A stretch of 51,270 bases of DNA from an uncultured Clostridia bacterium (GTDB lineage Bacteria > Bacillota > Clostridia > Oscillospirales > Acutalibacteraceae), in NCBI GenBank assembly GCA_947170465.1, contig CAMVTS010000001.1, positions 67,664 through 118,933 on the forward strand, read 5' to 3'. The notes beneath the pieces are model-generated. The model saw nothing but the letters and a program-made list of their open reading frames with translations, searched no databases and was not told where the DNA came from. This document shows, piece after piece, positions 17,684 to 24,589 of this stretch; positions within the stretch are counted from its first letter, which is position 1; every line of letters starts with the position of its first letter. The position numbers and the translations under genes were made by a program.

Positions 17684-17706
17684 GGGGCGGCCGCGCAGGT
17701 CGCCCC
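17684..17706 (+). repeat. GC-rich hairpin related to the 14406 repeat ends
   Basis: GGGGCGGCC and GGTCGCCCC pair over nine bases with one G-U and a five-base loop. There is no T-run after it, so it is a poor terminator. Read on the minus strand it starts GTGGGGCGACC, close to the GTAGGGGCGACC that starts the repeat at 14406, so it may belong to the same repeat family. Confidence 0.5.
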
Positions 17707-17737
17707 ACTATAACGATATTGTTACAGGTGATTGAAT

Positions 17738-19552
17738 TTGTCAAAAAAATATAACGCGGTAGCCAACGCAAACCAGAGCGTTTCCAAGAGCTTTGTCAAG
17801 GGCGCGGCAATCCTGACCGTCAGCATGGTGATTGTCAAGGTCTTCGGCTTGCTCGACAAGGTCATTCTTGCCGACATCTACTCCATGTTCGGCGACAGCC
17901 TTGCCTCGATGGGCATGGGCATCTATAACAACGCCTACGAGGTGTTCGGCGTTATCTTTATCGTCGCGACCGGCGGTTTGCCGATTGTCATTTCGCGCAT
18001 GATTTCCGAGAGTATGGCGGAGCAGCGCTACAAGGACGTCAGGCAGATACACCGCATTTCGGTGCCGCTGTTTGCGGTGGTAGGCACTGTCTGCATGGTC
18101 GGACTGATGATTATCAGCTTCCCCTATGCCTTTGAGTCCATCAAATCGCCCTATTCCATCTATGCCATGCTCGCATTGGCGCCGACCGTGCTGTTTGGCT
18201 GTCTCGCGTCCATTTACCGCGGTTACTTTGAGGGACAGCGCAACATGTTCCCGACAGCCGTTTCCGAGGTTATCGAGGCAATTGTCAAGCTGATTGCCGG
18301 CGCGGCGTTTGCCTACCTGATTATGCGCTTCGGCATGGAGCATTACCGGGACACCGGCAGCTTCCTCTGGTTTACCTTCCGCGACCACATCGAAGCGGAG
18401 AACACGATTCTCGCCTTTTCCGTTGCCGGCAATATCTGCGGCATCACGCTGGCGAGCTTCTGTTCCTTCCTGTTTCTCATGCTCAAATACAAAATCGGCG
18501 GCGACGGCATTCCCGAGGAATACCTGCGCCGTTCCATTGCAGCCAGACGGCAGAAGGAAACCCTCGGCGTCATCATCAAGACCGCGCTCCCGATTGTCGG
18601 CGGCGCCCTGGTCATGAGCGTCGGCTCCCTGATTGACGCGGTCATTATCCAGAACGTGCTCTTCAATCTCGCCCAGACGGACGCCAAGGATTTGTACCGG
18701 CAGTACGCGGAATTCTATCCGCCGGTGGTGTTCTTCGGCAACAAGGCTCAGAAGCTATTGCCGACCATTCACACCAGTCTGTGGGGCTGCTACGGCTCCT
18801 CGCTGACGCTCATGCAGCTTGTCACCGCCGTGACGCAGGTGTTTGGCTCCTCCGCCATGCCCAACGTCACCAGCGCATGGACAAAGGGAGACAAAAAAGA
18901 GCTGAAAACCTCAGTGGATACCGTCCTCAAGATGACCATGATGTTCACCCTGCCGATGGCGCTCGGCTTGTCGGTGATGTCCCATCAGGTCATGGGCTTC
19001 ATCTACTCCAGTCCGGATATCTTCAACATCGGCGGCGACGTGCTCCGGCTGATGGGTATCACCACCATTTTCACGGCGATTATCACGCCGATTTGCAGTA
19101 TGCTCAACGGCATCGGCAAGGTGCGCCTGCCCATGATTCTCTACACGATTTGCATGGTGATTAAAATCGGCACCTCCTGGATGTTCGTCAGCATTCCGAG
19201 CGTCAATATCCAGGGCGCGACAGCCGGTTCCCTGATTTCCTACGCGATTATCTGCGTGGTCGGCATGTTCCTGCTGATTCACTATTCCGGCGTCATGCCC
19301 GACTTCCTTTCGACGACCATCAAGCCCTTAATCGGCGCGGTCTGCAGCTCCGTGACGGCGTTCGGCGTGAACCGTATTCTGGAAGGTCACATGAACCACC
19401 GCCTGAGCACTGTGATTGCCATCGCGTTGGCAGTGGTTGTTTATATTGCAGTTTTACTAATATTGCGCACTTTTTCCGCAAAAGAGATAGGTTTTTTACC
19501 AAAAGGGGAAAAAATCGCAAAAACACTTGCAAAATTGCACCTGATTAGGTAA
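17738..19552 (+). CDS. SpoVB/MurJ-like lipid flippase (YabM type)
   Basis: This is a multidrug/oligosaccharidyl-lipid/polysaccharide flippase superfamily membrane protein, 604 residues with about 14 predicted membrane segments. The N-terminal stretch KGAAILTVSMVIVKVFGLLDKV is typical of the SpoVB/YabM branch, which moves lipid-linked precursors across the membrane. I chose the TTG at 17738 because AGGTG lies 7 bases upstream; the TTG at 17732 is too close. In Bacillus the same position before mazG-yabO-yabP-yabQ-divIC is held by yabM, which supports this branch. Whether it serves vegetative or spore wall synthesis is not evident. Confidence 0.87.
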   Translation: MSKKYNAVANANQSVSKSFVKGAAILTVSMVIVKVFGLLDKVILADIYSMFGDSLASMGMGIYNNAYEVFGVIFIVATGGLPIVISRMISESMAEQRYKDVRQIHRISVPLFAVVGTVCMVGLMIISFPYAFESIKSPYSIYAMLALAPTVLFGCLASIYRGYFEGQRNMFPTAVSEVIEAIVKLIAGAAFAYLIMRFGMEHYRDTGSFLWFTFRDHIEAENTILAFSVAGNICGITLASFCSFLFLMLKYKIGGDGIPEEYLRRSIAARRQKETLGVIIKTALPIVGGALVMSVGSLIDAVIIQNVLFNLAQTDAKDLYRQYAEFYPPVVFFGNKAQKLLPTIHTSLWGCYGSSLTLMQLVTAVTQVFGSSAMPNVTSAWTKGDKKELKTSVDTVLKMTMMFTLPMALGLSVMSHQVMGFIYSSPDIFNIGGDVLRLMGITTIFTAIITPICSMLNGIGKVRLPMILYTICMVIKIGTSWMFVSIPSVNIQGATAGSLISYAIICVVGMFLLIHYSGVMPDFLSTTIKPLIGAVCSSVTAFGVNRILEGHMNHRLSTVIAIALAVVVYIAVLLILRTFSAKEIGFLPKGEKIAKTLAKLHLIR

Positions 19553-19555
19553 AAT
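19527..19555 (+). promoter_or_regulatory. Possible promoter for mazG
   Basis: TTGCAA (19527-19532) and TAAAAT (19550-19555) are 17 bases apart at the end of the flippase gene. A small inverted repeat, TGTGAGC and GCTCACA around a five-base loop (19563-19581), lies just after the expected start of transcription and could be a 5' stem or an operator. Confidence 0.5.
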
Positions 19556-19602
19556 AGAATACTGTGAGCGCTGAGCTCACATGTATTCGGAGAGATTTCA
19601 TT

Positions 19603-20424
19603 ATGATAGACTATAAGCAAAAAGAAACCTATGATTTTGACGATTTGGTAGAAATCGTCACCCTGCTCCGTGCTCCCGGCGGATGTCCGTGGGACAGGGA
19701 ACAGACGCACCGGTCGATTCGCAGGAACTTTATCGAGGAGGTCTACGAGGCGGTTGAGGCGATTGACACAAACGACACCGCTTTGCTCCGCGAGGAGCTG
19801 GGCGACGTGCTGCTCCAGATTGCGCTTCACTGCGAGATGGAGAGAGAAGCGGGCAGCTTCGACATTCACGACGTTTGCGACGAGCTGTGCAAGAAGCTGA
19901 TTATCCGCCATCCGCATGTGTTCGGTGACGTCAGCGCTTCCGACAGCGAGCAGGCGCTTGCCAGCTGGGACGCCGTCAAGATGAAAACCAAGTCGCAGAC
20001 CACCTATACCGAAGCTATGCGCAGCGTTTCCAAGGCGCTGCCGTCCCTGATGCGCGGTGAAAAGGTGCAGAAAAAGGCGGCAAAGGTCGGCTTTGACTGG
20101 GACGGTCCCGTAGGTGCGATGACCAAGCTCAACGAGGAATGTCACGAGCTCGACGTCGCGATTGAGCTGGGCAACCGGGAGAACCAGGTGGAGGAAATCG
20201 GCGACGTGCTCTTCACCGTGGTCAACGTGGCGCGTCTGCTGCACATTGACAGCGAGCACGCCATGGAGCTCGCCTGCGACAAATTCATCAACCGCTTTGG
20301 CATGGTCGAGCAGCTCGCGGCAGAACGCGGCATCGATATGCAGCAAGCGTCCCTTTCGCAACTTGATTCCCTTTGGGAGGAAGTTAAAATATTACAAAAA
20401 CATCAAACCAACGGAGGTAAATAA
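19603..20424 (+). CDS. mazG: MazG family nucleoside triphosphate pyrophosphohydrolase (YabN-like)
   Basis: MazG hydrolyses nucleoside triphosphates to monophosphates and pyrophosphate, cleaning damaged or unwanted nucleotides. The 273-residue protein has two MazG repeats: the first with [20 protein letters not shown] and [10 protein letters not shown], the second with the weaker [12 protein letters not shown] and [15 protein letters not shown]. The ATG at 19603 follows CGGAGAG. Bacillus YabN has an extra N-terminal methylase domain that is absent here. It sits between the flippase and hup, as in the yabM-yabN block. Confidence 0.92.
   Translation: MIDYKQKETYDFDDLVEIVTLLRAPGGCPWDREQTHRSIRRNFIEEVYEAVEAIDTNDTALLREELGDVLLQIALHCEMEREAGSFDIHDVCDELCKKLIIRHPHVFGDVSASDSEQALASWDAVKMKTKSQTTYTEAMRSVSKALPSLMRGEKVQKKAAKVGFDWDGPVGAMTKLNEECHELDVAIELGNRENQVEEIGDVLFTVVNVARLLHIDSEHAMELACDKFINRFGMVEQLAAERGIDMQQASLSQLDSLWEEVKILQKHQTNGGK
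20363..20390 (+). promoter_or_regulatory. Possible promoter for hup
   Basis: TTGATT (20363-20368) and TAAAAT (20385-20390) are 16 bases apart inside the end of mazG. The HU ribosome site CGGAGG lies about 20 bases after the expected start. HU is abundant, so a dedicated promoter is plausible. Confidence 0.45.
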
Positions 20425-20426
20425 AC

Positions 20427-20702
20427 ATGAAAAAGACAGACCTTATTGCAGCAGTAGCCGAGCAGACCGGCCTTTCCAAGAAGGACGCTGAGAAGGCACT
20501 GAACGCTACCATCGACACCATCATCAAGGCGGTCGCCGAGGACGACAAGGTTCAGCTCACCGGCTTCGGTACCTTTGAGCAGCGCCAGAGAAACGCCAGA
20601 ACCGGCGTAGACCCCAGAACCGGCAACTCCATCGAGATTCCCGCTTCCAAGGTTCCCGCTTTCAAGGCAGGCAAGGCGTTCAAGGACGTTGTCAACCAGT
20701 AA
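20427..20702 (+). CDS. hup: HU family DNA-binding protein
   Basis: HU is the small dimeric histone-like protein that bends and compacts DNA. The 91-residue protein has the typical start [20 protein letters not shown], the [19 protein letters not shown] turn into the beta arm, and [20 protein letters not shown] at the end. The ribosome site ACGGAGG is strong. Its place between mazG and yabO is common in Clostridia. It is followed by a hairpin that may reduce read-through. Confidence 0.97.
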   Translation: MKKTDLIAAVAEQTGLSKKDAEKALNATIDTIIKAVAEDDKVQLTGFGTFEQRQRNARTGVDPRTGNSIEIPASKVPAFKAGKAFKDVVNQ

Positions 20703-20721
20703 TTGATAGTGATTATTATGG

Positions 20722-20750
20722 TAGGGTTCAGTGTATGCTGAGCCCTATTC
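20722..20750 (+). terminator. Hairpin after hup, probably a partial terminator
   Basis: AGGGTTCAG (20723-20731) and CTGAGCCCT (20738-20746) pair over nine bases with one G-U around a six-base loop, followed by ATTCTTT. The weak T-run suggests attenuation rather than a full stop, which would let hup be expressed above the genes downstream. A near-copy of the hairpin occurs at 27546. Confidence 0.55.
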
Positions 20751-20765
20751 TTTATGGAGGAAAAA

Positions 20766-21005
20766 ATGAGACTTGACAAATATCTGAAGGTATCCCGTTT
20801 AATCAAGCGCCGCACCGTCGCCAATGAAGCCTGCGACGCCGGCAAGGTGATTGTCAACGGCAAGCCGGCACGCGCTTCCTACGACGTGAAGGTCGGCGAC
20901 GTGCTCGAAATCGTCCTCGGCGCGCGTTCGGTCAAGGTGCGCGTCACCGAGGTGAAGGACGTCGTCCGCAAGGAGGACGCCGACAGCATGTACGAAGCGG
21001 TATAA
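20766..21005 (+). CDS. rqcP: S4-domain RNA-binding protein RqcP (YabO)
   Basis: This is a 79-residue S4-domain protein that in Bacillus (RqcP, formerly YabO) works with RqcH on stalled 50S subunits during alanine tailing. It begins MRLDKYLKVSRLIKRRTVAN and contains KVIVNGKPARASYDVKVGD, the S4 core. I chose ATG 20766, since GGAGG lies 6 bases upstream and itself overlaps an earlier in-frame ATG at 20754. It heads the yabO-yabP-yabQ-divIC-yabR block. Confidence 0.93.
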   Translation: MRLDKYLKVSRLIKRRTVANEACDAGKVIVNGKPARASYDVKVGDVLEIVLGARSVKVRVTEVKDVVRKEDADSMYEAV

Positions 21006-21028
21006 ATCCCAACCTCCGCGCATATTCT
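21000..21028 (+). promoter_or_regulatory. Weak candidate sigma-E promoter before yabP
   Basis: GTATAAAT (21000-21007) and CATATTCT (21021-21028) are 13 bases apart and match the mother-cell sigma-E pattern only in part. It is listed because yabP and yabQ are sigma-E genes in Bacillus and the spacing to the yabP ribosome site is right. Confidence 0.25.
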
Positions 21029-21056
21029 TTGGAAGAAATGTTACGGAGGTAGTTTT

Positions 21057-21326
21057 ATGGCTGAACCCGGCAAAAAATCCCATATCTTAACGCTCGACAA
21101 CCGCTCAAGGCTCTCGCTGACCGGCGTGGAGGACGTCAGCGGCTTCAACGAGGAGGCGGTGTCTGTCCGGACGACGGAAGGCACGCTGATTATCCGCGGC
21201 AGCGGACTGCACATTGACAGGCTCAATCTGGAGACCGGCGACGTGTCGGTTGACGGCAGCATTGACTCCATGCAGTATCTCGGCAGCGACAGCCGGCAAT
21301 CAAAGCTCTCGCGCCTGTTCCGCTGA
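21057..21326 (+). CDS. yabP: Sporulation protein YabP
   Basis: YabP is a small cytoplasmic mother-cell protein needed for normal spore formation in Bacillus. The 89-residue protein has the family pattern LTLDNRSRLSLTGVEDVSGF and the ending GDVSVDGSIDSMQYLG. The ribosome site ACGGAGGTAG is strong. yabQ begins one base after its stop. It is one of two genes here showing that the organism carries sporulation machinery. Confidence 0.92.
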   Translation: MAEPGKKSHILTLDNRSRLSLTGVEDVSGFNEEAVSVRTTEGTLIIRGSGLHIDRLNLETGDVSVDGSIDSMQYLGSDSRQSKLSRLFR

Positions 21327-21327
21327 T

Positions 21328-21891
21328 ATGGAGCTGAGCTTTTCAGAGCAGTCCGCCGCGTTTTTGTGGTCGCTGGTGTTAGGCGTTATGCTCGGCGTCG
21401 TCTACGGCGTTTTCAGGCTGCTGCGCGAGACGTTCTCACTGCGCAAGGCGGCGGTTTTTATCCTTGATTTTCTGTTCATGCTCCTGGCGGCGGCAAGCGT
21501 TTTCCTGTTCAGCGTCGGCATGGTGCGCGGATATGTCAGAAGCTACGTCCTGTTGGGCGCGGCTTTTGGCTTTTTTGCCTACCGTCTGAGTCTCGGCAGG
21601 CTCTTTTGCATGATTTATCACCCGATTTTGTTGAAAACCAAAAAGATAATGCACAAAATTTCCGGGAAAATGAAAAAAATTACAAAAAAGCTATTGAAAA
21701 TTGTTACCAAGTTATTGTATAATGAAAGTGGAAAAAAGTATACAAAAACGACCAATTCAGAAAAAAGGATGAACAATGGCACTGTTAAAGAAAAAGCCGG
21801 CGGCACAAAAATCGCCGGAGCCGGAAAAGCGGCAGGATACCGCGGCAGGCACCGGTCCAAAGGAAGTCCGCCCGGTCAAAAAGAAGCATAA
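21328..21891 (+). CDS. yabQ: Sporulation protein YabQ
   Basis: YabQ is a membrane protein of the sporulation pathway, needed for spore cortex formation in Bacillus. The 187-residue protein starts MELSFSEQSAAFLWSLVLG and has about four membrane segments in residues 10-110, then a lysine-rich tail. I chose ATG 21328, right after the yabP stop. The last 116 bases overlap the start of divIC in another frame, an unusually long overlap; the overlapping tail (about 38 residues) is rich in Gly, Lys and Arg and looks unstructured. Confidence 0.87.
   Translation: MELSFSEQSAAFLWSLVLGVMLGVVYGVFRLLRETFSLRKAAVFILDFLFMLLAAASVFLFSVGMVRGYVRSYVLLGAAFGFFAYRLSLGRLFCMIYHPILLKTKKIMHKISGKMKKITKKLLKIVTKLLYNESGKKYTKTTNSEKRMNNGTVKEKAGGTKIAGAGKAAGYRGRHRSKGSPPGQKEA
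21694..21723 (+). promoter_or_regulatory. Sigma-A promoter for divIC inside yabQ
   Basis: TTGAAA (21694-21699) and TATAAT (21718-21723) are 18 bases apart within the A-rich end of yabQ. This would give vegetative expression of divIC and yabR independently of the sporulation genes upstream. Confidence 0.7.
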
Positions 21892-22168
21892 ATTGCGTTA
21901 TTTGCTGTTGTATGTGGCGGCAATCGGCTTCGCGTTTTACGCGGTGATTACCATTATCAACCAGAACGTGAAGATTGCGGAAAAGCGCGCGGAGCTCAGC
22001 GAGCTGCAGCAGCAGATTAACGTGGTCGAGATTCAGTCCAAGTATCTCGAAAAGGTACAGAAATACGAGGGCAAGGAGCTCTCGGACTATATGGAAAAAA
22101 TCGCCAAGGAGGAGCTTGGCTATGTCGGCGAAGGTGAGCGCATCTTCATCAACGTCGCCGGCGACTAG
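21776..22168 (+). CDS. divIC: Septum formation initiator DivIC/FtsB-like
   Basis: DivIC is a bitopic cell division protein that joins FtsL and DivIB (the Gram-positive FtsLBQ complex). The 130-residue protein has a basic, proline-rich cytoplasmic N terminus, one membrane segment at about residues 43-62, an external coiled coil (KIAEKRAELSELQQQINVVE) and the conserved KEELGYVGEGERIF ending. The start at 21776 follows AAAGGATG and lies inside the end of yabQ. An internal promoter upstream separates its control from sporulation. Confidence 0.93.
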   Translation: MALLKKKPAAQKSPEPEKRQDTAAGTGPKEVRPVKKKHKLRYLLLYVAAIGFAFYAVITIINQNVKIAEKRAELSELQQQINVVEIQSKYLEKVQKYEGKELSDYMEKIAKEELGYVGEGERIFINVAGD

Positions 22169-22203
22169 GGCAGAAAGCTTAAACAGAGGGGTAACAATTT
22201 TTT

Positions 22204-22689
22204 ATGGCAATTGAAGTGGGAATGATTCTGGAGGGCAAGGTCACCAGAATCGAAAAATTCGGCGCGTTTGTGCAGTTAGAGGATTCGCAGACCGGTATGG
22301 TGCATATCTCCGAGGTAGCGCCGACCTTTATCAATGAAATCAGCGACTACGTACAGGTAGGGCAGGAGGTCAAGGTAAAGGTGCTCGCCATCAACAACGG
22401 CAGAATCAGTCTGTCCATGAAGCAGGCGCTTCCCAAGGAGCAGCAGCGCAGGCCGCGTCCGCAGAAGCCCGCGCGTGAGCGCACACCCAGACAACCCTAT
22501 CAGCCGGCGCCGCCTGTCACCTCACCCGGAGACTACGAGTGGCAAAGCTCACGCCGGAGCGCGCCGACTACCTTTGAGGACATGATGTCCCGCTTCAAGC
22601 AGACCAGCGAGGACAAGATGAGCGACCTCAAGCGCGGCGGCGAGAGCCGCGGCTACAGCCGTCGCGGCAACGGAAGCGGAAGAAAATAA
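22204..22689 (+). CDS. yabR: S1 RNA-binding domain protein (YabR-like)
   Basis: This 161-residue protein has one S1 RNA-binding domain (residues 1-75, with EVGMILEGKVTRIEKFGAFV and GMVHISEVAPTFI) followed by a Pro/Arg/Ser-rich basic tail of about 85 residues. YabR of Bacillus is the equivalent and follows divIC there too. The role is not well established; association with ribosomes or mRNA is likely from the domain. A GAGGGG site lies ahead of the ATG. Confidence 0.88.
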   Translation: MAIEVGMILEGKVTRIEKFGAFVQLEDSQTGMVHISEVAPTFINEISDYVQVGQEVKVKVLAINNGRISLSMKQALPKEQQRRPRPQKPARERTPRQPYQPAPPVTSPGDYEWQSSRRSAPTTFEDMMSRFKQTSEDKMSDLKRGGESRGYSRRGNGSGRK

Positions 22690-22747
22690 TTCCATTTTGG
22701 AATAATATACAGCAAAAAACCAAAACTGAATAAGGGAGGCAATTTTT

Positions 22748-23278
22748 ATGAAAATAACCTACACAGCAAGAAACGTGAAGCTCAGAGATAACTTCAAGGA
22801 GAGAGTAGAGAAAAAGCTGAAAAAATTCAACAAGCTCTTTTCCGAGGAAGCCGCTGCCTATGTGGTTGTCACCCTTGAGAAGAACCGCCAGACCGTGGAG
22901 ATTACCATCCGCGACAAGGCGATTGTCTACCGCGCCGAGAATACCCAGCCGGAGATGAACGACGCGCTTGACCGCGTGATTGAGATTCTCACCCGTCAGA
23001 TTCGTAAGAACAAGACGCGCCTTGAAAAGCGCATCAAGAGCGGCAGCATCAACGATTTATTCGGGGATACCCCTGATGAAGAGACCGTCGAGGACGCTTA
23101 CGAAATCGTCCGCACCAAGCGCGTCATCGTCAAGCCGCTGACCGTCGAGGAGGCGATTCTGGAGATGAACATGGTCAATCACGACTTCTTCCTGTTCCTC
23201 AACGCCGAGACCAACGACGTCAACGTCGTCTACCGCCGCAAGGACGGCAACTATGGTCTGTTAGAGCCGGCAATGTAA
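22748..23278 (+). CDS. hpf: Ribosome hibernation promoting factor, long form
   Basis: Long HPF binds the 30S decoding region and links two ribosomes into inactive 100S dimers during slow growth. The 176-residue protein has the N-terminal HPF/YfiA domain (ITYTARNVKLRDNFKERVEKK) and the C-terminal dimerisation domain (VIVKPLTVEEAILEMNMVN, then FFLFLNAETNDVNVVYRRKDGN). The ribosome site AAGGGAGG is strong. A small palindrome ATTCCATTTTGGAAT at 22689-22703 precedes it and could be an operator. It ends in a strong terminator. Confidence 0.96.
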   Translation: MKITYTARNVKLRDNFKERVEKKLKKFNKLFSEEAAAYVVVTLEKNRQTVEITIRDKAIVYRAENTQPEMNDALDRVIEILTRQIRKNKTRLEKRIKSGSINDLFGDTPDEETVEDAYEIVRTKRVIVKPLTVEEAILEMNMVNHDFFLFLNAETNDVNVVYRRKDGNYGLLEPAM

Positions 23279-23291
23279 AGTTAAACTGTTT

Positions 23292-23320
23292 CAGGGCGGC
23301 AATTTGCCGCCCTGTTTTTC
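23292..23320 (+). terminator. Intrinsic terminator after hpf
   Basis: CAGGGCGGC and GCCGCCCTG form a perfect nine-base stem with the loop AATTT, followed directly by TTTTTC. This closes the hpf transcript. Confidence 0.9.
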
Positions 23321-23335
23321 TGTAAGGAGTTACTT

Positions 23336-24451
23336 ATGAACCTGACATTTTGCGCCCCCTGTATCTTCGGCCTGGAAGGGCTCTGCGCCAATGAGCTGAA
23401 ATTTCTCGGACTGAAAAACGTCCGCGCCGAAAACGGCAGGGTGCTGTTTGAGGGCGATTTTTCGGCGCTTGCCAAAGCCAATATCTGTTCGCGCTATGCT
23501 GAGCGTATCCAAATTCTGCTCGCGGAATTTCGCGCCAAGACCTTTGACGAGCTGTTCGAGGGCGTCCGCAGGGTGGAGTGGGAGCGCTTTATCGGCATGA
23601 GCGACGCGTTTCCGGTCAAGGGCAGCTGCCTTTCGTCCGCGCTGATGAGCGTGCCGGACTGCCAGAAAATTGTCAAAAAAGCTGTCGTGTCGCGGCTTTC
23701 CGACCGCTACATGCTCTCCTGGTTTGAGGAGACCGGCGCGGTGCACCAGATTCAGTTCTTGATTATCAAGGACAAGGTCAGCGTCCTGCTGGACACCTCC
23801 GGCGCAGGCCTGCACAAACGCGGCTACCGCGCCGAGTCCAACGAAGCGCCCATCAAGGAAACGCTCGCGGCGGCAATGGCGGAGCTTGCCCGGGTGCGCC
23901 CGCATCATTTTGTCACCGACCCGATGTGCGGCAGCGGCACGATTGTGATTGAAGCCGCCATGAAGGCGAAGAATATCGCGCCGGGGCTGAACCGCTATTT
24001 CGCAGCGGAGCGCTGGAGCTGTGTGCCTGCAAACACCTTTGAGCAGGCGAGAGAGGAAGCGAGAGCTGCCGTCCGTCAGGATATTTCCTTCCGTGCCGAG
24101 GGCACCGATATTGACGATATTGCCCTTGAAACCGCCGCCCACAACGCCAAGCTCGCCGGCGTAGCGGAGCTGATTCACTTTGAGCACCGCGATTTGCGCG
24201 ACTTCAAGCCGTCCGACAGCTGCCAGACTGTCATCACCAATCCGCCCTACGGCGAACGTCTCCTCAGTCTGGAGGAAGCGGAGAGCCTGTACCGTGTGAT
24301 GGGTGAGCGCTTCATCCGCGCAAAGGGCAAGAGCTACACCGTGATTTCGCCCGACGACGACTTTGAAAAGCTGTTCGGCAGACGCGCGGACAAGCGCCGC
24401 AAGGTCTACAACGGCACCTTAAAATGCCAGATTTATCAGTATTTTTTGTAA
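23336..24451 (+). CDS. THUMP-domain class I rRNA methyltransferase (RlmL/YpsC-like)
   Basis: This enzyme probably methylates a guanine of 23S rRNA at N2, as the RlmL N-terminal enzyme does. The 371-residue protein has an N-terminal ferredoxin-like and THUMP region (residues 1-160), then a Rossmann fold with DPMCGSGTIVIEAA (SAM motif I), TDIDDIALETAAHNA and the catalytic NPPYGERL. The start follows AAGGAGT 7 bases before the ATG. It stands alone between a terminator and the next promoter. Confidence 0.9.
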   Translation: MNLTFCAPCIFGLEGLCANELKFLGLKNVRAENGRVLFEGDFSALAKANICSRYAERIQILLAEFRAKTFDELFEGVRRVEWERFIGMSDAFPVKGSCLSSALMSVPDCQKIVKKAVVSRLSDRYMLSWFEETGAVHQIQFLIIKDKVSVLLDTSGAGLHKRGYRAESNEAPIKETLAAAMAELARVRPHHFVTDPMCGSGTIVIEAAMKAKNIAPGLNRYFAAERWSCVPANTFEQAREEARAAVRQDISFRAEGTDIDDIALETAAHNAKLAGVAELIHFEHRDLRDFKPSDSCQTVITNPPYGERLLSLEEAESLYRVMGERFIRAKGKSYTVISPDDDFEKLFGRRADKRRKVYNGTLKCQIYQYFL

Positions 24452-24505
24452 TCTTCACAAAAATGCCCGGACATGAAATCATCCCTGTTCCAATATGGCA
24501 AAAAA

Positions 24506-24523
24506 TTGTGAAATGCTTGACAA
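24506..24523 (+). promoter_or_regulatory. Candidate Rex operator overlapping the Dlt-like promoter
   Basis: TTGTGAAATGCTTGACAA fits the Rex consensus TTGTGAANNNNTTCACAA at 13 of 14 fixed positions. It overlaps the whole -35 hexamer, where bound repressor would block RNA polymerase. A rex gene is present in this window at 32633-33262. Part of the match comes from the -35 hexamer itself, so it needs testing. Confidence 0.45.
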
Positions 24524-24545
24524 TTCGCGCGTTTCCCCCTATAAT
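24517..24545 (+). promoter_or_regulatory. Perfect consensus sigma-A promoter for the Dlt-like operon
   Basis: TTGACA (24517-24522) and TATAAT (24540-24545) are both exact consensus with a 17-base spacer. The leader to the ATG at 24590 is about 38 bases. Such a promoter would be very strong unless repressed. Confidence 0.9.
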
Positions 24546-24589
24546 TTAAGAGTATAAAAAGGTAAACCTCATGGAAAGAAGTGAACATA

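Noticed and set aside
17684-17706. Intrinsic terminator
   Set aside because: The stem is strong but no T-run follows; the similarity to the 14406 repeat explains it better.
24452-24516. Small gene between the methyltransferase and the Dlt-like operon
   Set aside because: The stretch is only 65 bases before the promoter, with no start preceded by a ribosome site.
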